64,000 bases of DNA, taken from Blautia massiliensis (ex Durand et al. 2017). GTDB lineage: Bacteria > Bacillota > Clostridia > Lachnospirales > Lachnospiraceae. Within the stretch, counting starts at the first letter, position 1, and the number at the start of each line of letters is the position of its first letter. This document shows positions 9,182-17,574 of this stretch, one piece after another. The stretch spans positions 929,293-993,292 of the forward strand of contig NZ_LN913006.1 in the NCBI RefSeq assembly GCF_001487165.1, written 5' to 3'. A program made the translations under genes and the position numbers. The notes beneath the pieces were generated by a model. It saw nothing but the letters and a program-made list of their open reading frames with translations. It made no database searches and was not told the origin of the DNA.

Positions 9182-10699
9182 ATGAAGAAGCTTGTTACCT
9201 GCAAAGAAATGAAGGATCTGGACTCCACAACGATCCGTGAGATCGGAGTTCCCTCCGAGGTTCTGATGGAGCGGGCAGCACTGAAGGTGGTAGAGGAAAC
9301 AGAAAAGTATCTCCAGAAGGACGAAAGGATCCTGGTAGTCTGCGGAAGCGGAAACAATGGCGGTGACGGTATCGCAGTTGCCAGATTGTTCCATCTGAAG
9401 GGGATGCGGGTAGAGTTTTATATGGTCGGAAACAAAGATAAAATGACCAGCGAGACCGCTCTTCAGTATAAGATCGCTTCCGGTTATCGTGTCCCGGAGG
9501 TGAATAACCCGCAGTGGAGTGAATATACTACTATAGTAGATGCCGTGTTTGGGGTAGGCCTGACGCGTCCGATCGAGGGGCATTATGCTGATATCATCCA
9601 TGAGATGAACAGTGCGAGGGCCAAAAAGATCGCAGTTGACATCCCGTCAGGAGTGAACGGAGATACTGGCCTGGAAATGGGAATTGCCTTCAGCGCCGAT
9701 CTGACTGTCACATTTGCCTACCGGAAAAGAGGTCTTTGCTTTTATCCGGGAAGACTGTATGCAGGAAGGATCGTTACCGCCGATATCGGGATCTATGAGC
9801 AAGAAGCTGTGACTGCATCTGCCGCCTGTCTGGAAAATAAAGATCTGAAGCTGTTTCCGGAACGTGATCCCGGCGGAAACAAGGGTACCTTCGGAAAAGT
9901 GCTCTTTGTGACCGGAAGTGAGGGAATGTGCGGAGCCGCTTATTTAAGCGCCAGTGCAGCACTTCGTGCCGGTGCGGGAATGGTAAAGATCCAGACTGTG
10001 GAAGCCAACAGGATCCCACTGCAGATACTCCTTCCGGAGGCTATGGTCTGCAGCCGCTTTGATCAGGAATCCAATGAACAGCTTCTATCCTGGTGTGATG
10101 TGATCGTGATCGGACCGGGACTTGGAACATCAGTGGCCAGCCGTGAGAGAGAACAGTGGTTTCTCACGGCGGCTGCCCGGGAGAAAAAGCCGCTGATCCT
10201 GGATGCGGACGGCCTGAACCTTCTGGCTGCACATCCACAGTGGTATCAGTATCTGGGAGAGCATGTAGTCCTGACACCGCATATCGGAGAAATGAGCCGG
10301 CTCAGTGGCAGAACGATCCAGGAGATCCAGCATGAGATCGCAGATACTGCACTGAAATGTGCTGCGGAAACAGGCTCTGTGTGCGTACTGAAGGATGCAT
10401 GTACGGTGATCGCAGATGAGAAAGGCCAGATGTATCTGAATCTTTCCGGTAATTCCGGAATGGCAACTGCAGGAAGCGGAGATGTGCTTTCCGGGATCTT
10501 GGCAGCAGTGTTATGTATGTATCTGAAAACGGAGGAACAGCCTCCCATGGTTTTAAAGGCCGCGTTAGGTGTTTATCTTCACGGACTTTGCGGCGATCTT
10601 GCAGCCGCTGAAAAAGGAAAGCGCAGTATGCTGGCAGGAGATATCATAGAATATCTGCCCAAGGCATTAGCTATAGGTGAAGAGGAGTCGGGATTATGA
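9182..10699 (+). CDS. nnr: Bifunctional NAD(P)H-hydrate repair enzyme (epimerase + ADP-dependent dehydratase)
   Basis: Repairs NAD(P)HX, the hydrated damaged form of NAD(P)H. The N-terminal YjeF_N epimerase domain (residues 1-~215) shows GSGNNGGDGIAVARLF and VDIPSGVNGDTG. The C-terminal ribokinase-like dehydratase domain (residues ~230-505) shows GGNKGTFGKVLFVTGSEG, DADGLNLLA, LTPHIGEMSRL and NSGMATAGSGDVLSGI. Length 505 aa is typical of the fused enzyme. SD GAGGGGAGG precedes the ATG. It overlaps alr by 4 bases (ATGA) and lies directly after rex, placing a NAD(H) sensor next to NAD(H) repair. Confidence 0.95.
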   Translation: MKKLVTCKEMKDLDSTTIREIGVPSEVLMERAALKVVEETEKYLQKDERILVVCGSGNNGGDGIAVARLFHLKGMRVEFYMVGNKDKMTSETALQYKIASGYRVPEVNNPQWSEYTTIVDAVFGVGLTRPIEGHYADIIHEMNSARAKKIAVDIPSGVNGDTGLEMGIAFSADLTVTFAYRKRGLCFYPGRLYAGRIVTADIGIYEQEAVTASAACLENKDLKLFPERDPGGNKGTFGKVLFVTGSEGMCGAAYLSASAALRAGAGMVKIQTVEANRIPLQILLPEAMVCSRFDQESNEQLLSWCDVIVIGPGLGTSVASREREQWFLTAAAREKKPLILDADGLNLLAAHPQWYQYLGEHVVLTPHIGEMSRLSGRTIQEIQHEIADTALKCAAETGSVCVLKDACTVIADEKGQMYLNLSGNSGMATAGSGDVLSGILAAVLCMYLKTEEQPPMVLKAALGVYLHGLCGDLAAAEKGKRSMLAGDIIEYLPKALAIGEEESGL

Positions 10700-11865
10700 A
10701 AAAATACGAGAGAGTAAAAGCACTGGTATCACTGGATGCCATTGCCCACAATTTTGAGGAAATGCATAAAAATGTCAAAGAAGGGACAAAGATCATCGCT
10801 GTGATCAAGGCAGACGGTTATGGTCATGGTGCCAGAGCTATTGCCCGTCTGATCCAGGACTATGACTATATCTGGGGATTTGCAACAGCTACTGCGGAGG
10901 AGGCACTGGAGCTTCGGCATGCAGGGATCACCAAGCCTGTCCTGATCCTTGGCCTTGTATTTGAGGAATATTATGAGGAACTTGCAGCCAATGATATCCG
11001 GATCACCATATCGGATCTTAATACAGCAGCAGAATATGCAAAAGCAGGTGCACGCATTGGAAAAAATGTACATATTCATCTGGCTCTGGATACGGGAATG
11101 GCAAGGATCGGATATGCGGATATTCCGGAAAATGCGGTAAAGATCGAAAAAATCTCAAAAATCCCGAATCTGGTGATCGAGGGAATGTTTACCCATTTTG
11201 CCAGGGCGGATGAGACCGACCGTTCTCCTGCACTGGTGCAGCTGGACCGTTATCTCCGTTTTGCAGAGCTTCTGGAAAAAAGAGGTGTTCATATTCCGGT
11301 ACGTCACTGCTCCAACAGTGCAGGTATCATCCGTGTTCCGGAAGCAAATCTCAATGTCGTTCGTGCCGGCATCACCATTTACGGTATTTATCCGTCAGAG
11401 GAGGTAGAACGTGATATTGTGAAGCTGACACCTGCAATGGAGCTGAAAAGTCATGTATCCTATGTGAAAAATGTGGAACGTGGAACAGCGGTAAGCTATG
11501 GAGGAACGTTTGTTACAGAACGCTTTACCAGAATGGCAACGATCCCCGTAGGTTATGCAGATGGCTATCCGAGACAGCTTTCCAATAAGGGCTGGGTCCT
11601 GATCCGGGGCAAAAAAGCTCCGATCCTCGGACGTGTCTGCATGGATCAGTTTATGGTTGATGTCACAGATATCCCGAAGGTGAAGGCCGGGGACGAGGTC
11701 ACCCTGATGGGAAGAGATGGAGAGGAATTTATCAGTGTGGAGACACTGGGAGATCTTTCCGGAAGATTTTCCTATGAATTTGTCTGCGGGATCAGTAAAC
11801 GTGTTCCGCGGGTTTATATCAAAGACGGTAAGGAATGCGGAGAAGAGGAGAGCTTTTTCCAGTAG
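10696..11865 (+). CDS. alr: Alanine racemase
   Basis: PLP enzyme producing D-alanine for peptidoglycan. The 389-aa protein carries the PLP lysine in IAVIKADGYGHGA (residue ~39) and the second catalytic base Tyr in AVSYGGTF, with the C-terminal beta-barrel blocks PVGYADGYPR and GRVCMDQFMVDVT. Translation is coupled to nnr by an ATGA overlap. A mazF-like toxin gene follows, as in Bacillus where alr precedes the mazEF pair. Confidence 0.96.
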   Translation: MKKYERVKALVSLDAIAHNFEEMHKNVKEGTKIIAVIKADGYGHGARAIARLIQDYDYIWGFATATAEEALELRHAGITKPVLILGLVFEEYYEELAANDIRITISDLNTAAEYAKAGARIGKNVHIHLALDTGMARIGYADIPENAVKIEKISKIPNLVIEGMFTHFARADETDRSPALVQLDRYLRFAELLEKRGVHIPVRHCSNSAGIIRVPEANLNVVRAGITIYGIYPSEEVERDIVKLTPAMELKSHVSYVKNVERGTAVSYGGTFVTERFTRMATIPVGYADGYPRQLSNKGWVLIRGKKAPILGRVCMDQFMVDVTDIPKVKAGDEVTLMGRDGEEFISVETLGDLSGRFSYEFVCGISKRVPRVYIKDGKECGEEESFFQ

Positions 11866-12021
11866 ATCCGTAAATACCCGGATCCGGAAAACGCCGGGTC
11901 AGACATAAGGCCGGTAAAAAAGTACCACGCATGGTATACACAAAGAAATTGTGGAAATACTTATCTGTAAAAAGGAATACGGCTTGCAAATAAGCCGGAC
12001 CAGAATCGGAGTGTGAATTGT

Positions 12022-12369
12022 GTGGTTATAAAAAGAGGGGATATTTTTTACGCGGACTTAAGACCTGTAGTGGGCAGTGAACAGGGCGGCATCCGTCCGG
12101 TGCTGATCATCCAGAACGATGTGGGTAACCGTCACAGTCCCACAGTGATCTGTGCGGCAATTACATCAAAAATGAATAAGGCAAAGCTGCCGACACATAT
12201 TGAGATCGATGCATCCGCCTACGGGATCGAAAAGGATTCCGTGATCCTTCTGGAACAGCTCCGCACCATCGACAAGCGGCGTCTGAAGGATAAGGTGTGT
12301 CATCTGGACAGTGCTATGCTTGATAAGGTGAATCATGCGCTTGAGATCAGTCTGGAACTGACTTTTTAG
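12022..12369 (+). CDS. mazF: MazF/PemK-family endoribonuclease toxin (EndoA-like), no antitoxin gene visible
   Basis: 115-aa sequence-specific mRNA interferase. It begins [20 protein letters not shown] and continues [13 protein letters not shown]-rich IVCAAITSK-type and LEQLRTIDK blocks follow, all MazF hallmarks. I chose GTG at 12022 over GTG at 12013 because the SD GGAG (12008-12011) is 10 bases from the former and only 1 base from the latter, and the family start is M-x-I/V-K-R-G-D. The 156 bases between alr and this start hold no ribbon-helix-helix antitoxin ORF. The antitoxin may be encoded elsewhere or absent. Confidence 0.9.
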   Translation: MVIKRGDIFYADLRPVVGSEQGGIRPVLIIQNDVGNRHSPTVICAAITSKMNKAKLPTHIEIDASAYGIEKDSVILLEQLRTIDKRRLKDKVCHLDSAMLDKVNHALEISLELTF

Positions 12370-12408
12370 GGGAACATGAGGAATTTTGACCGGTTTGTTT
12401 TCTGATTC

Positions 12409-12437
12409 TTGACGAAATCTTTCATAAGTGCTATATT
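12409..12437 (+). promoter_or_regulatory. Promoter for yebC
   Basis: TTGACG (12409-12414), 17-base spacer, TATATT (12432-12437), about 85 bases before the yebC ATG. It lies just after the mazF stop. Confidence 0.6.
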
Positions 12438-12522
12438 AAACCGAGTTGCAATTATGTAAAACGGTACCCAAAATGAGCAGGGCACGAAAGAAAATATACG
12501 GTAACAAGGAGAGGAAGATACC

Positions 12523-13266
12523 ATGTCAGGACATTCAAAATTTGCCAACATCAAACATAAGAAAGAGAAAAATGATGCCAAGAAGGGTAAGATCTTCACA
12601 GTCATCGGCCGTGAGATCGTTATGGCAGTAAAGGCCGGCGGCCCGGATCCTGCAAACAACAGCAAGCTTCGTGATGTCATTGCAAAAGCAAAAGCGAACA
12701 ACATGCCGAACGATACGATCGATCGTGGAATCAAGAAGGCAGCAGGTGCGGATTCTGCAGACAGCTACGAGAAGGCTGTATATGAGGGATATGGTCCGAA
12801 CGGTGTTGCTATTATCGTAGAGACTCTTACAGATAACAAGAATCGTACTGCAGGTAATGTACGTAACGCGTTTACCAAGGGTAACGGAAGCATCGGAACA
12901 CAGGGATGCGTATCCTTTATGTTCGACCAGAAGGGCCAGATCATCATCGACAAGGAAGAGCTTGAGGATGAGTGCGGCGAGATGGATGCGGACGAGCTGA
13001 TGATGACAGCTCTGGATGCAGGTGCTGAGGACTTCAACGAGGAAGAGGACAGCTTTGAGATCATCACAGCACCGGACGATTTCAGTGCTGTACGTGAGGC
13101 TCTTGAGAAAGCCGGAATCCCGCTTGTAGAAGCACAGATCGCCATGATCCCGCAGACCTATGTGGATCTGACGGATGATCAGGCTATCAAAGATCTTCAC
13201 AGAACACTGGATCTTCTTGATGATGACGACGACGTTACTGACGTATGGACAAACTGGGACGAATGA
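12523..13266 (+). CDS. YebC/PmpR/TACO1-family protein
   Basis: 247-aa conserved protein of the YebC family, annotated as a transcriptional regulator and, more recently, linked to translation of difficult peptide stretches. It starts with the hallmark [20 protein letters not shown] and contains [20 protein letters not shown] and [22 protein letters not shown] precedes the ATG. It has its own promoter and ends in a strong terminator shared with the next gene's ribosome binding site. Which molecular role applies here cannot be read from sequence. Confidence 0.95.
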   Translation: MSGHSKFANIKHKKEKNDAKKGKIFTVIGREIVMAVKAGGPDPANNSKLRDVIAKAKANNMPNDTIDRGIKKAAGADSADSYEKAVYEGYGPNGVAIIVETLTDNKNRTAGNVRNAFTKGNGSIGTQGCVSFMFDQKGQIIIDKEELEDECGEMDADELMMTALDAGAEDFNEEEDSFEIITAPDDFSAVREALEKAGIPLVEAQIAMIPQTYVDLTDDQAIKDLHRTLDLLDDDDDVTDVWTNWDE

Positions 13267-13296
13267 TCTCTGAATAGAAAGTAATATTTTGCATAT

Positions 13297-13334
13297 AATA
13301 CCTCCAGAATTTCAGATTCCGGAGGTATTTTTTT
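13297..13334 (+). terminator. yebC terminator whose 3' arm is the tepA Shine-Dalgarno
   Basis: AATACCTCC (13297-13305) pairs with GGAGGTATT (13321-13329). An inner GAAT/ATTC extension (13307-13310 with 13316-13319) is interrupted by one A-C mismatch, and T7 follows. The GGAGG of the 3' arm is 9 bases from the tepA ATG, so the same bases form terminator and ribosome binding site. Confidence 0.85.
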
Positions 13335-14048
13335 ATGGAAAAACAGAGCGAAGAGGGAAAACAGAAGGAACTGGACCGGGAAGCGAGCCAGAACGAACAG
13401 ATCCGGGAAACCGGGCAGGCAGTGCTCGATGGAAATTCCCGGAAGCATAAAGTGGAGCTTCTGACGGTGATCGGGGAAATCGAAGGTCATGAATCCGCGC
13501 CGTCTCACAGCAAAACAACCAAGTATGAGCATGTACTGCCAAAGCTGGCTCTCATTGAGGATGATGAGGAGATCGAGGGGCTTCTGATCCTTTTAAATAC
13601 GGTAGGAGGAGATGTGGAGGCAGGGCTTGCTATTGCGGAGATGATCGCGTCTCTAAGTATCCCTACGGTTTCTCTGGTGCTGGGCGGGGGACATTCCATA
13701 GGTGTACCCATGGCGGTATCAGCAGATTATTCCTTTATCGTGCCAAGTGCTACCATGGTGGTCCATCCGGTACGCCAGAACGGAATGTTCATCGGCGTGG
13801 CGCAGTCCTACCGCAATATGGAAAAGATCCAGGACCGGATCATTGCCTTTGTATCCGGACATTCACATATCACGGCAGAACGGATGGAGGAGCTGATGCT
13901 GGATACTTCCCAGCTTGTAAAAGATGTGGGGACTATGCTGGAGGGTGAGGAAGCGGTAAAGGAAGGACTCATCGATGAAGTAGGAGGGATCCGGGAGGCA
14001 CTGGACCGATTGTATACCCTTATCGAAAGGAAAAAAACACAGAAATAA
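13335..14048 (+). CDS. tepA: TepA-like ClpP/crotonase-fold serine peptidase (YmfB family)
   Basis: 237-aa protein with a charged N-terminal extension (~1-45) and a ClpP-fold domain. NTVGGDVEAGLAIAEMI is the oxyanion/strand region. The likely nucleophile is the Ser of GGGHSIGVPMAVSAD and the likely His lies in MVVHPVRQNG, in the order Ser-His of ClpP/SppA. Known relatives are the Bacillus TepA/YmfB proteins, encoded near spoIIIE/ftsK; here ftsK is also nearby, 3.5 kb downstream. No signal peptide, so probably cytosolic or membrane-peripheral. The substrate is unknown. Confidence 0.85.
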   Translation: MEKQSEEGKQKELDREASQNEQIRETGQAVLDGNSRKHKVELLTVIGEIEGHESAPSHSKTTKYEHVLPKLALIEDDEEIEGLLILLNTVGGDVEAGLAIAEMIASLSIPTVSLVLGGGHSIGVPMAVSADYSFIVPSATMVVHPVRQNGMFIGVAQSYRNMEKIQDRIIAFVSGHSHITAERMEELMLDTSQLVKDVGTMLEGEEAVKEGLIDEVGGIREALDRLYTLIERKKTQK

Positions 14049-14148
14049 CCAGTTTTGTATGTGGCTTTTGATGATGCTAGTTGTATAAGGCTAACATGGT
14101 TGCGCTGTGCTGTGGTAAAGAATTTTGACAGAAATTGTAAATCTACTC

Positions 14149-14177
14149 TTGTCATATGCTGATTTTTAGCGTATTAT
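14149..14177 (+). promoter_or_regulatory. Promoter for nfnAB
   Basis: TTGTCA (14149-14154), 17-base spacer, TATTAT (14172-14177), 37 bases before the nfnA start. A separate TTGACA at 14125 has no matching -10. Confidence 0.55.
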
Positions 14178-14213
14178 TAATAAAGGTTTATAATTTGCGC
14201 GAGGAGGAAGACC

Positions 14214-15101
14214 ATGTATAAGGTTTTAAAAGCTGAAACGCTGGCAGCTAAGATCCATCTTATGGTTGTGCATGCACCACGTGTGGCAAGCCACTGTCTG
14301 CCAGGACAATTTATCATTGTGAAACTTGACGAAAAGGGAGAGAGGATCCCGCTTACCATCTGCGATTACGATCGCGAGGCCGGTACAGTTACCATCGTAT
14401 TCCAGGAGATCGGAGCATCTACCATTAAGATGTCCGCACTGAAGGCGGGAGATTCATTCCGTGATTTCGTAGGACCTCTGGGATGTCCGTCTGAGTTCGT
14501 CCATGAGGATATCGAAGAACTTAAGAAGAAAAAAATGGTATTCGTAGCCGGTGGTGTCGGTACCGCACCTGTTTATCCGCAGGTTAAATGGCTCCATGAG
14601 CACGGCATCACAGCGGATGTTATCCTTGGTTCCAAGACTAAGGATATGGTTATCCTTGAGAAAGAGCTTGGCGCTGTTTCCAATCTTTATGTTACAACAG
14701 ATGACGGTTCCTATGGCCGTTCCGGTATGGTAACAAAGACTCTTGAGGATCTTGTGACAAACGAGGGCAAGCATTATGACGTCTGTGTAGCGATCGGACC
14801 GATGATCATGATGAAATTTGTCTGTCTTCTTACCAAGAAGCTTGGTATCCACACAATTGTCAGCATGAACCCGATCATGGTTGACGGAACCGGTATGTGC
14901 GGCGCTTGTCGTCTCCAGGTCGGTGATGAGATCAAATTTGCCTGCGTAGACGGACCGGAGTTCGACGGACATCTCGTTGATTTCGATCAGGCTATGAAGA
15001 GAAGCCAGATGTATAAGACCCAGGAGGGCCGTGCATTACTGAAGCTTCAGGAAGGCGATACCCACCACGGTGGATGCGGACATTGCGGAGGTGACAACTA
15101 A
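14214..15101 (+). CDS. nfnA: NfnA-type FAD/[2Fe-2S] subunit (sulfide/dihydroorotate dehydrogenase-like)
   Basis: Small subunit of the NADH-dependent reduced ferredoxin:NADP+ oxidoreductase, a flavin-based electron-bifurcating transhydrogenase. The 295-aa protein has a ferredoxin-reductase-like FAD domain (LPGQFIIVKLD, ERIPLTICDYD), an NAD-binding segment FVAGGVGTAPVYPQ, and a C-terminal iron-sulfur cluster motif TGMCGACRLQVGDEIKFAC. A Cys/His/Gly-rich tail (GGCGHCGGDN) ends it. The stop and the nfnB start share a base (TAATG), so the two are translationally coupled. The pair could also be called sudB/gltA-like; the bifurcating role is inferred from family and pairing. Confidence 0.88.
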   Translation: MYKVLKAETLAAKIHLMVVHAPRVASHCLPGQFIIVKLDEKGERIPLTICDYDREAGTVTIVFQEIGASTIKMSALKAGDSFRDFVGPLGCPSEFVHEDIEELKKKKMVFVAGGVGTAPVYPQVKWLHEHGITADVILGSKTKDMVILEKELGAVSNLYVTTDDGSYGRSGMVTKTLEDLVTNEGKHYDVCVAIGPMIMMKFVCLLTKKLGIHTIVSMNPIMVDGTGMCGACRLQVGDEIKFACVDGPEFDGHLVDFDQAMKRSQMYKTQEGRALLKLQEGDTHHGGCGHCGGDN

Positions 15102-16495
15102 TGGCAGATGCAAAAATGTTAAAAAAAGTTCCTGTAAGAGAGCAGGATCCGAAGGTACGTGCGACAAACTTCGAGGAAGTATGTCTTGGATATAATCAGG
15201 AAGAAGCAATGGAAGAGGCACAGAGATGTCTTGGCTGTAAGAAACCGAAATGTGTAGAGGGATGTCCGGTATCCATCAATATTCCGGGATTTATCGAGCA
15301 CATCAAAGAAGGCAACATGGAAGAGGCTTACAAGGTGATCGGTTTATCTTCCGCACTTCCGGCTATCTGTGGTCGTGTATGTCCGCAGGAATCCCAGTGT
15401 GAGGGACAGTGTATCCGCGGTAAGAAGGGCGAGGCTGTTTCTATCGGTAAGCTGGAGAGATTCGTTGCAGACTATGCTCTGGAGCATGATATCAAACCTG
15501 CAGGAGCAGAGGTTAAGAACGGACATAAGGTTGCAGTGATTGGTTCCGGTCCATCCGGACTTACCTGTGCAGGTGACCTTGCAAAGGCAGGATACGATGT
15601 CACTGTATTCGAGGCTCTTCATGAGCTTGGCGGTGTTCTTGTTTACGGTATTCCGGAGTTCCGTCTTCCGAAGCAGAAGGTTGTTAAGAAAGAGATCGAG
15701 AAGGTCAAAGAGCTTGGCGTTAAATTCGAGACAAACGTTGTCATCGGTAAATCCACTACCATCGATCAGCTGATCGAGGATGAGGGCTTTGAGGCTGTAT
15801 TCATCGGTTCCGGTGCAGGACTTCCGATGTTCATGGGTATCCCGGGTGAGAATGCAAGCGGTGTATTCTCTGCAAACGAGTACCTGACAAGAAGCAACCT
15901 CATGAAAGCATTCGATGATTCCTATGATACACCGATCGCAGCAGGCAAAAAGGTTGCAGTTGTCGGCGGTGGTAACGTTGCCATGGATGCTGCAAGAACA
16001 GCGCTGAGACTTGGTGCTGAGGTACATATCGTATACAGAAGAAGTGAGGCAGAGCTTCCTGCACGAGCAGAGGAAGTTCATCACGCTAAGGAAGAGGGCA
16101 TCATCTTTGATCTTCTTACAAATCCGAAGGAGATCCTCGTTGATGAGAACGGCCACGTAAACGGTATGAAGGTTGTCAAGATGGAGCTTGGTGAGCCGGA
16201 TGCATCCGGAAGAAGACGTCCGGTAGAGATTCCTGGTTCCGAGTATGATATGGATGTAGATACTGTCATCATGTCTCTTGGTACTTCACCGAACCCTCTG
16301 ATCTCTTCCACAACCAAGGGCCTTGACATCAACAAGAGAAGATGTATCGTTGCCGAGGAAGAAACCGGTAAGACATCCAAGGACGGCGTATATGCCGGTG
16401 GTGATGCCGTTACAGGTGCAGCTACCGTAATCCTTGCCATGGGTGCAGGTAAAGCTGGTGCAAAAGGTATCGACGAATATCTGAAAAATAAATAA
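15101..16495 (+). CDS. nfnB: NfnB-type NADPH/[4Fe-4S] subunit (glutamate synthase small-chain family)
   Basis: 464-aa partner of the preceding subunit. The N-terminal domain holds cysteine clusters CLGCKKPKCVEGCP and CGRVCPQESQCEGQC for two [4Fe-4S] clusters. Two Rossmann folds follow: FAD in VAVIGSGPSGLTCAGDLA and NADPH in VAVVGGGNVAMDAARTAL, with YRRSEAELPAR after it. The C-terminal GGDAVTGAATVILAMGAG block is the family flavin-binding end. Many databases name it gltA (NADPH glutamate synthase), but there is no large glutamate synthase subunit here, and the adjacent NfnA supports transhydrogenase function. Confidence 0.9.
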   Translation: MADAKMLKKVPVREQDPKVRATNFEEVCLGYNQEEAMEEAQRCLGCKKPKCVEGCPVSINIPGFIEHIKEGNMEEAYKVIGLSSALPAICGRVCPQESQCEGQCIRGKKGEAVSIGKLERFVADYALEHDIKPAGAEVKNGHKVAVIGSGPSGLTCAGDLAKAGYDVTVFEALHELGGVLVYGIPEFRLPKQKVVKKEIEKVKELGVKFETNVVIGKSTTIDQLIEDEGFEAVFIGSGAGLPMFMGIPGENASGVFSANEYLTRSNLMKAFDDSYDTPIAAGKKVAVVGGGNVAMDAARTALRLGAEVHIVYRRSEAELPARAEEVHHAKEEGIIFDLLTNPKEILVDENGHVNGMKVVKMELGEPDASGRRRPVEIPGSEYDMDVDTVIMSLGTSPNPLISSTTKGLDINKRRCIVAEEETGKTSKDGVYAGGDAVTGAATVILAMGAGKAGAKGIDEYLKNK

Positions 16496-16504
16496 GCAGA
16501 AAGT

Positions 16505-16562
16505 CTGTTTATAAACAGATCCTCCGACTGTGTTTTCTGATGCAGCCGGAGGATTTTTTTTC
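16505..16562 (+). terminator. nfnAB terminator preceded by a 16-base palindrome
   Basis: TCTGTTTATAAACAGA (16505-16520) is a perfect palindrome. It abuts a terminator stem ATCCTCCG-a-CTG (16520-16531) pairing with CAG-c-CGGAGGAT (16544-16555), then T8. Confidence 0.85.
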
Positions 16563-16611
16563 TTGCAGATTAAAAAAAGAACATTTGTTTGAAACTTTTG
16601 CCAAGTGAAGA

Positions 16612-16640
16612 TTGTAAGTTTTACTCAGTTATGCTATAAT
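16612..16640 (+). promoter_or_regulatory. Extended -10 promoter for uppP-ftsK-rlmH
   Basis: TTGTAA (16612-16617), 17-base spacer, TATAAT (16635-16640) preceded by TGC, an extended -10. Confidence 0.65.
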
Positions 16641-16675
16641 GTGTTGGAAAAAATTTAAGAAAAGGAAATATCATT

Positions 16676-17551
16676 ATGTCAGTGATACATGCGATTATAT
16701 TGGGAATCATTCAGGGAATCACCGAATTTCTGCCGGTGAGCAGCTTCGGACATCTCTGTGGAGTGCAGGATCTTTTGGGCGGTACCAGAGGCTCCGGTGT
16801 GCTTTTTGAAGTGATGCTCCATCTGGGAACTATGATAGCTCTGATCCTTGTTTTTCTGAAGGACATCAAGAAGATCGGGATCGAGCTGATCGGAATGATA
16901 CTGGATCTGATCGGAAATGCCAATATTTTTCTCTATAACCGTAGGACTGGGAAAGAGCTTACCTACGCAAAGATCATAAGCGGAACTTACCGGAAGCTTA
17001 CTGCCCTGATCATGGTATCCACCATTCCTACAGTCCTGATCGGATATCAGTGCAAACGACTTGTTGTGCGAAGCGCATCCTCACACATGTTTTCCGGGAT
17101 CGGAATCCTTCTTACAGGTGTGATCCTCCTTGTTGTGGACTACAGTAATGTCAATGGCAGCAAGGGAACAAAAGAAACCAGCTTCGGAGATGCTATGTGG
17201 ATGGGTATCTGTCAGGGCCTTTCTGTGTTTCCGGGACTTTCCAGGCTTGGACTTACCATGAGCGCAGGACTTTTCTGCGGCCTCGGACGGAAGTTTGCAG
17301 TGAAATATTCGCTGCTGATGAGCATTCCGGCTGTGGTGGGAGCTTTTTTTGTGGAGATGGGAGAGTTCACTTCTGTTCATATGACTGTTGGCCAGGGATT
17401 TACTTATGTTCTTGGAATGATCGTGGCCGGGATCACAGGCTATCTGGTGATCCGTTTTATGCTTAAGCTTTCGAATCAGGTCAGACTGCGTTATTTTGCA
17501 TTTTATTCTTTTGCAGCCGGAATCCTTATTCTGGCAGCGAATTATATTTGA
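16676..17551 (+). CDS. Undecaprenyl-diphosphatase family protein (UppP/BacA-like, divergent)
   Basis: 291-aa polytopic membrane protein of the BacA/UppP family, which recycles undecaprenyl pyrophosphate for cell-wall synthesis. The first signature is intact with both glutamine/glutamate positions ([17 protein letters not shown]). The second reads [20 protein letters not shown], keeping the catalytic Arg but with Leu where the family has Ser (PGxSRSG). An insertion around residues 80-105 also makes it longer than typical. It is probably a second, divergent copy. SD AAAGGAAATATC precedes the ATG; ftsK follows after 23 bases. Confidence 0.8.
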   Translation: MSVIHAIILGIIQGITEFLPVSSFGHLCGVQDLLGGTRGSGVLFEVMLHLGTMIALILVFLKDIKKIGIELIGMILDLIGNANIFLYNRRTGKELTYAKIISGTYRKLTALIMVSTIPTVLIGYQCKRLVVRSASSHMFSGIGILLTGVILLVVDYSNVNGSKGTKETSFGDAMWMGICQGLSVFPGLSRLGLTMSAGLFCGLGRKFAVKYSLLMSIPAVVGAFFVEMGEFTSVHMTVGQGFTYVLGMIVAGITGYLVIRFMLKLSNQVRLRYFAFYSFAAGILILAANYI

Positions 17552-17574
17552 TATCAACTGGGAGGAGTCTGACA

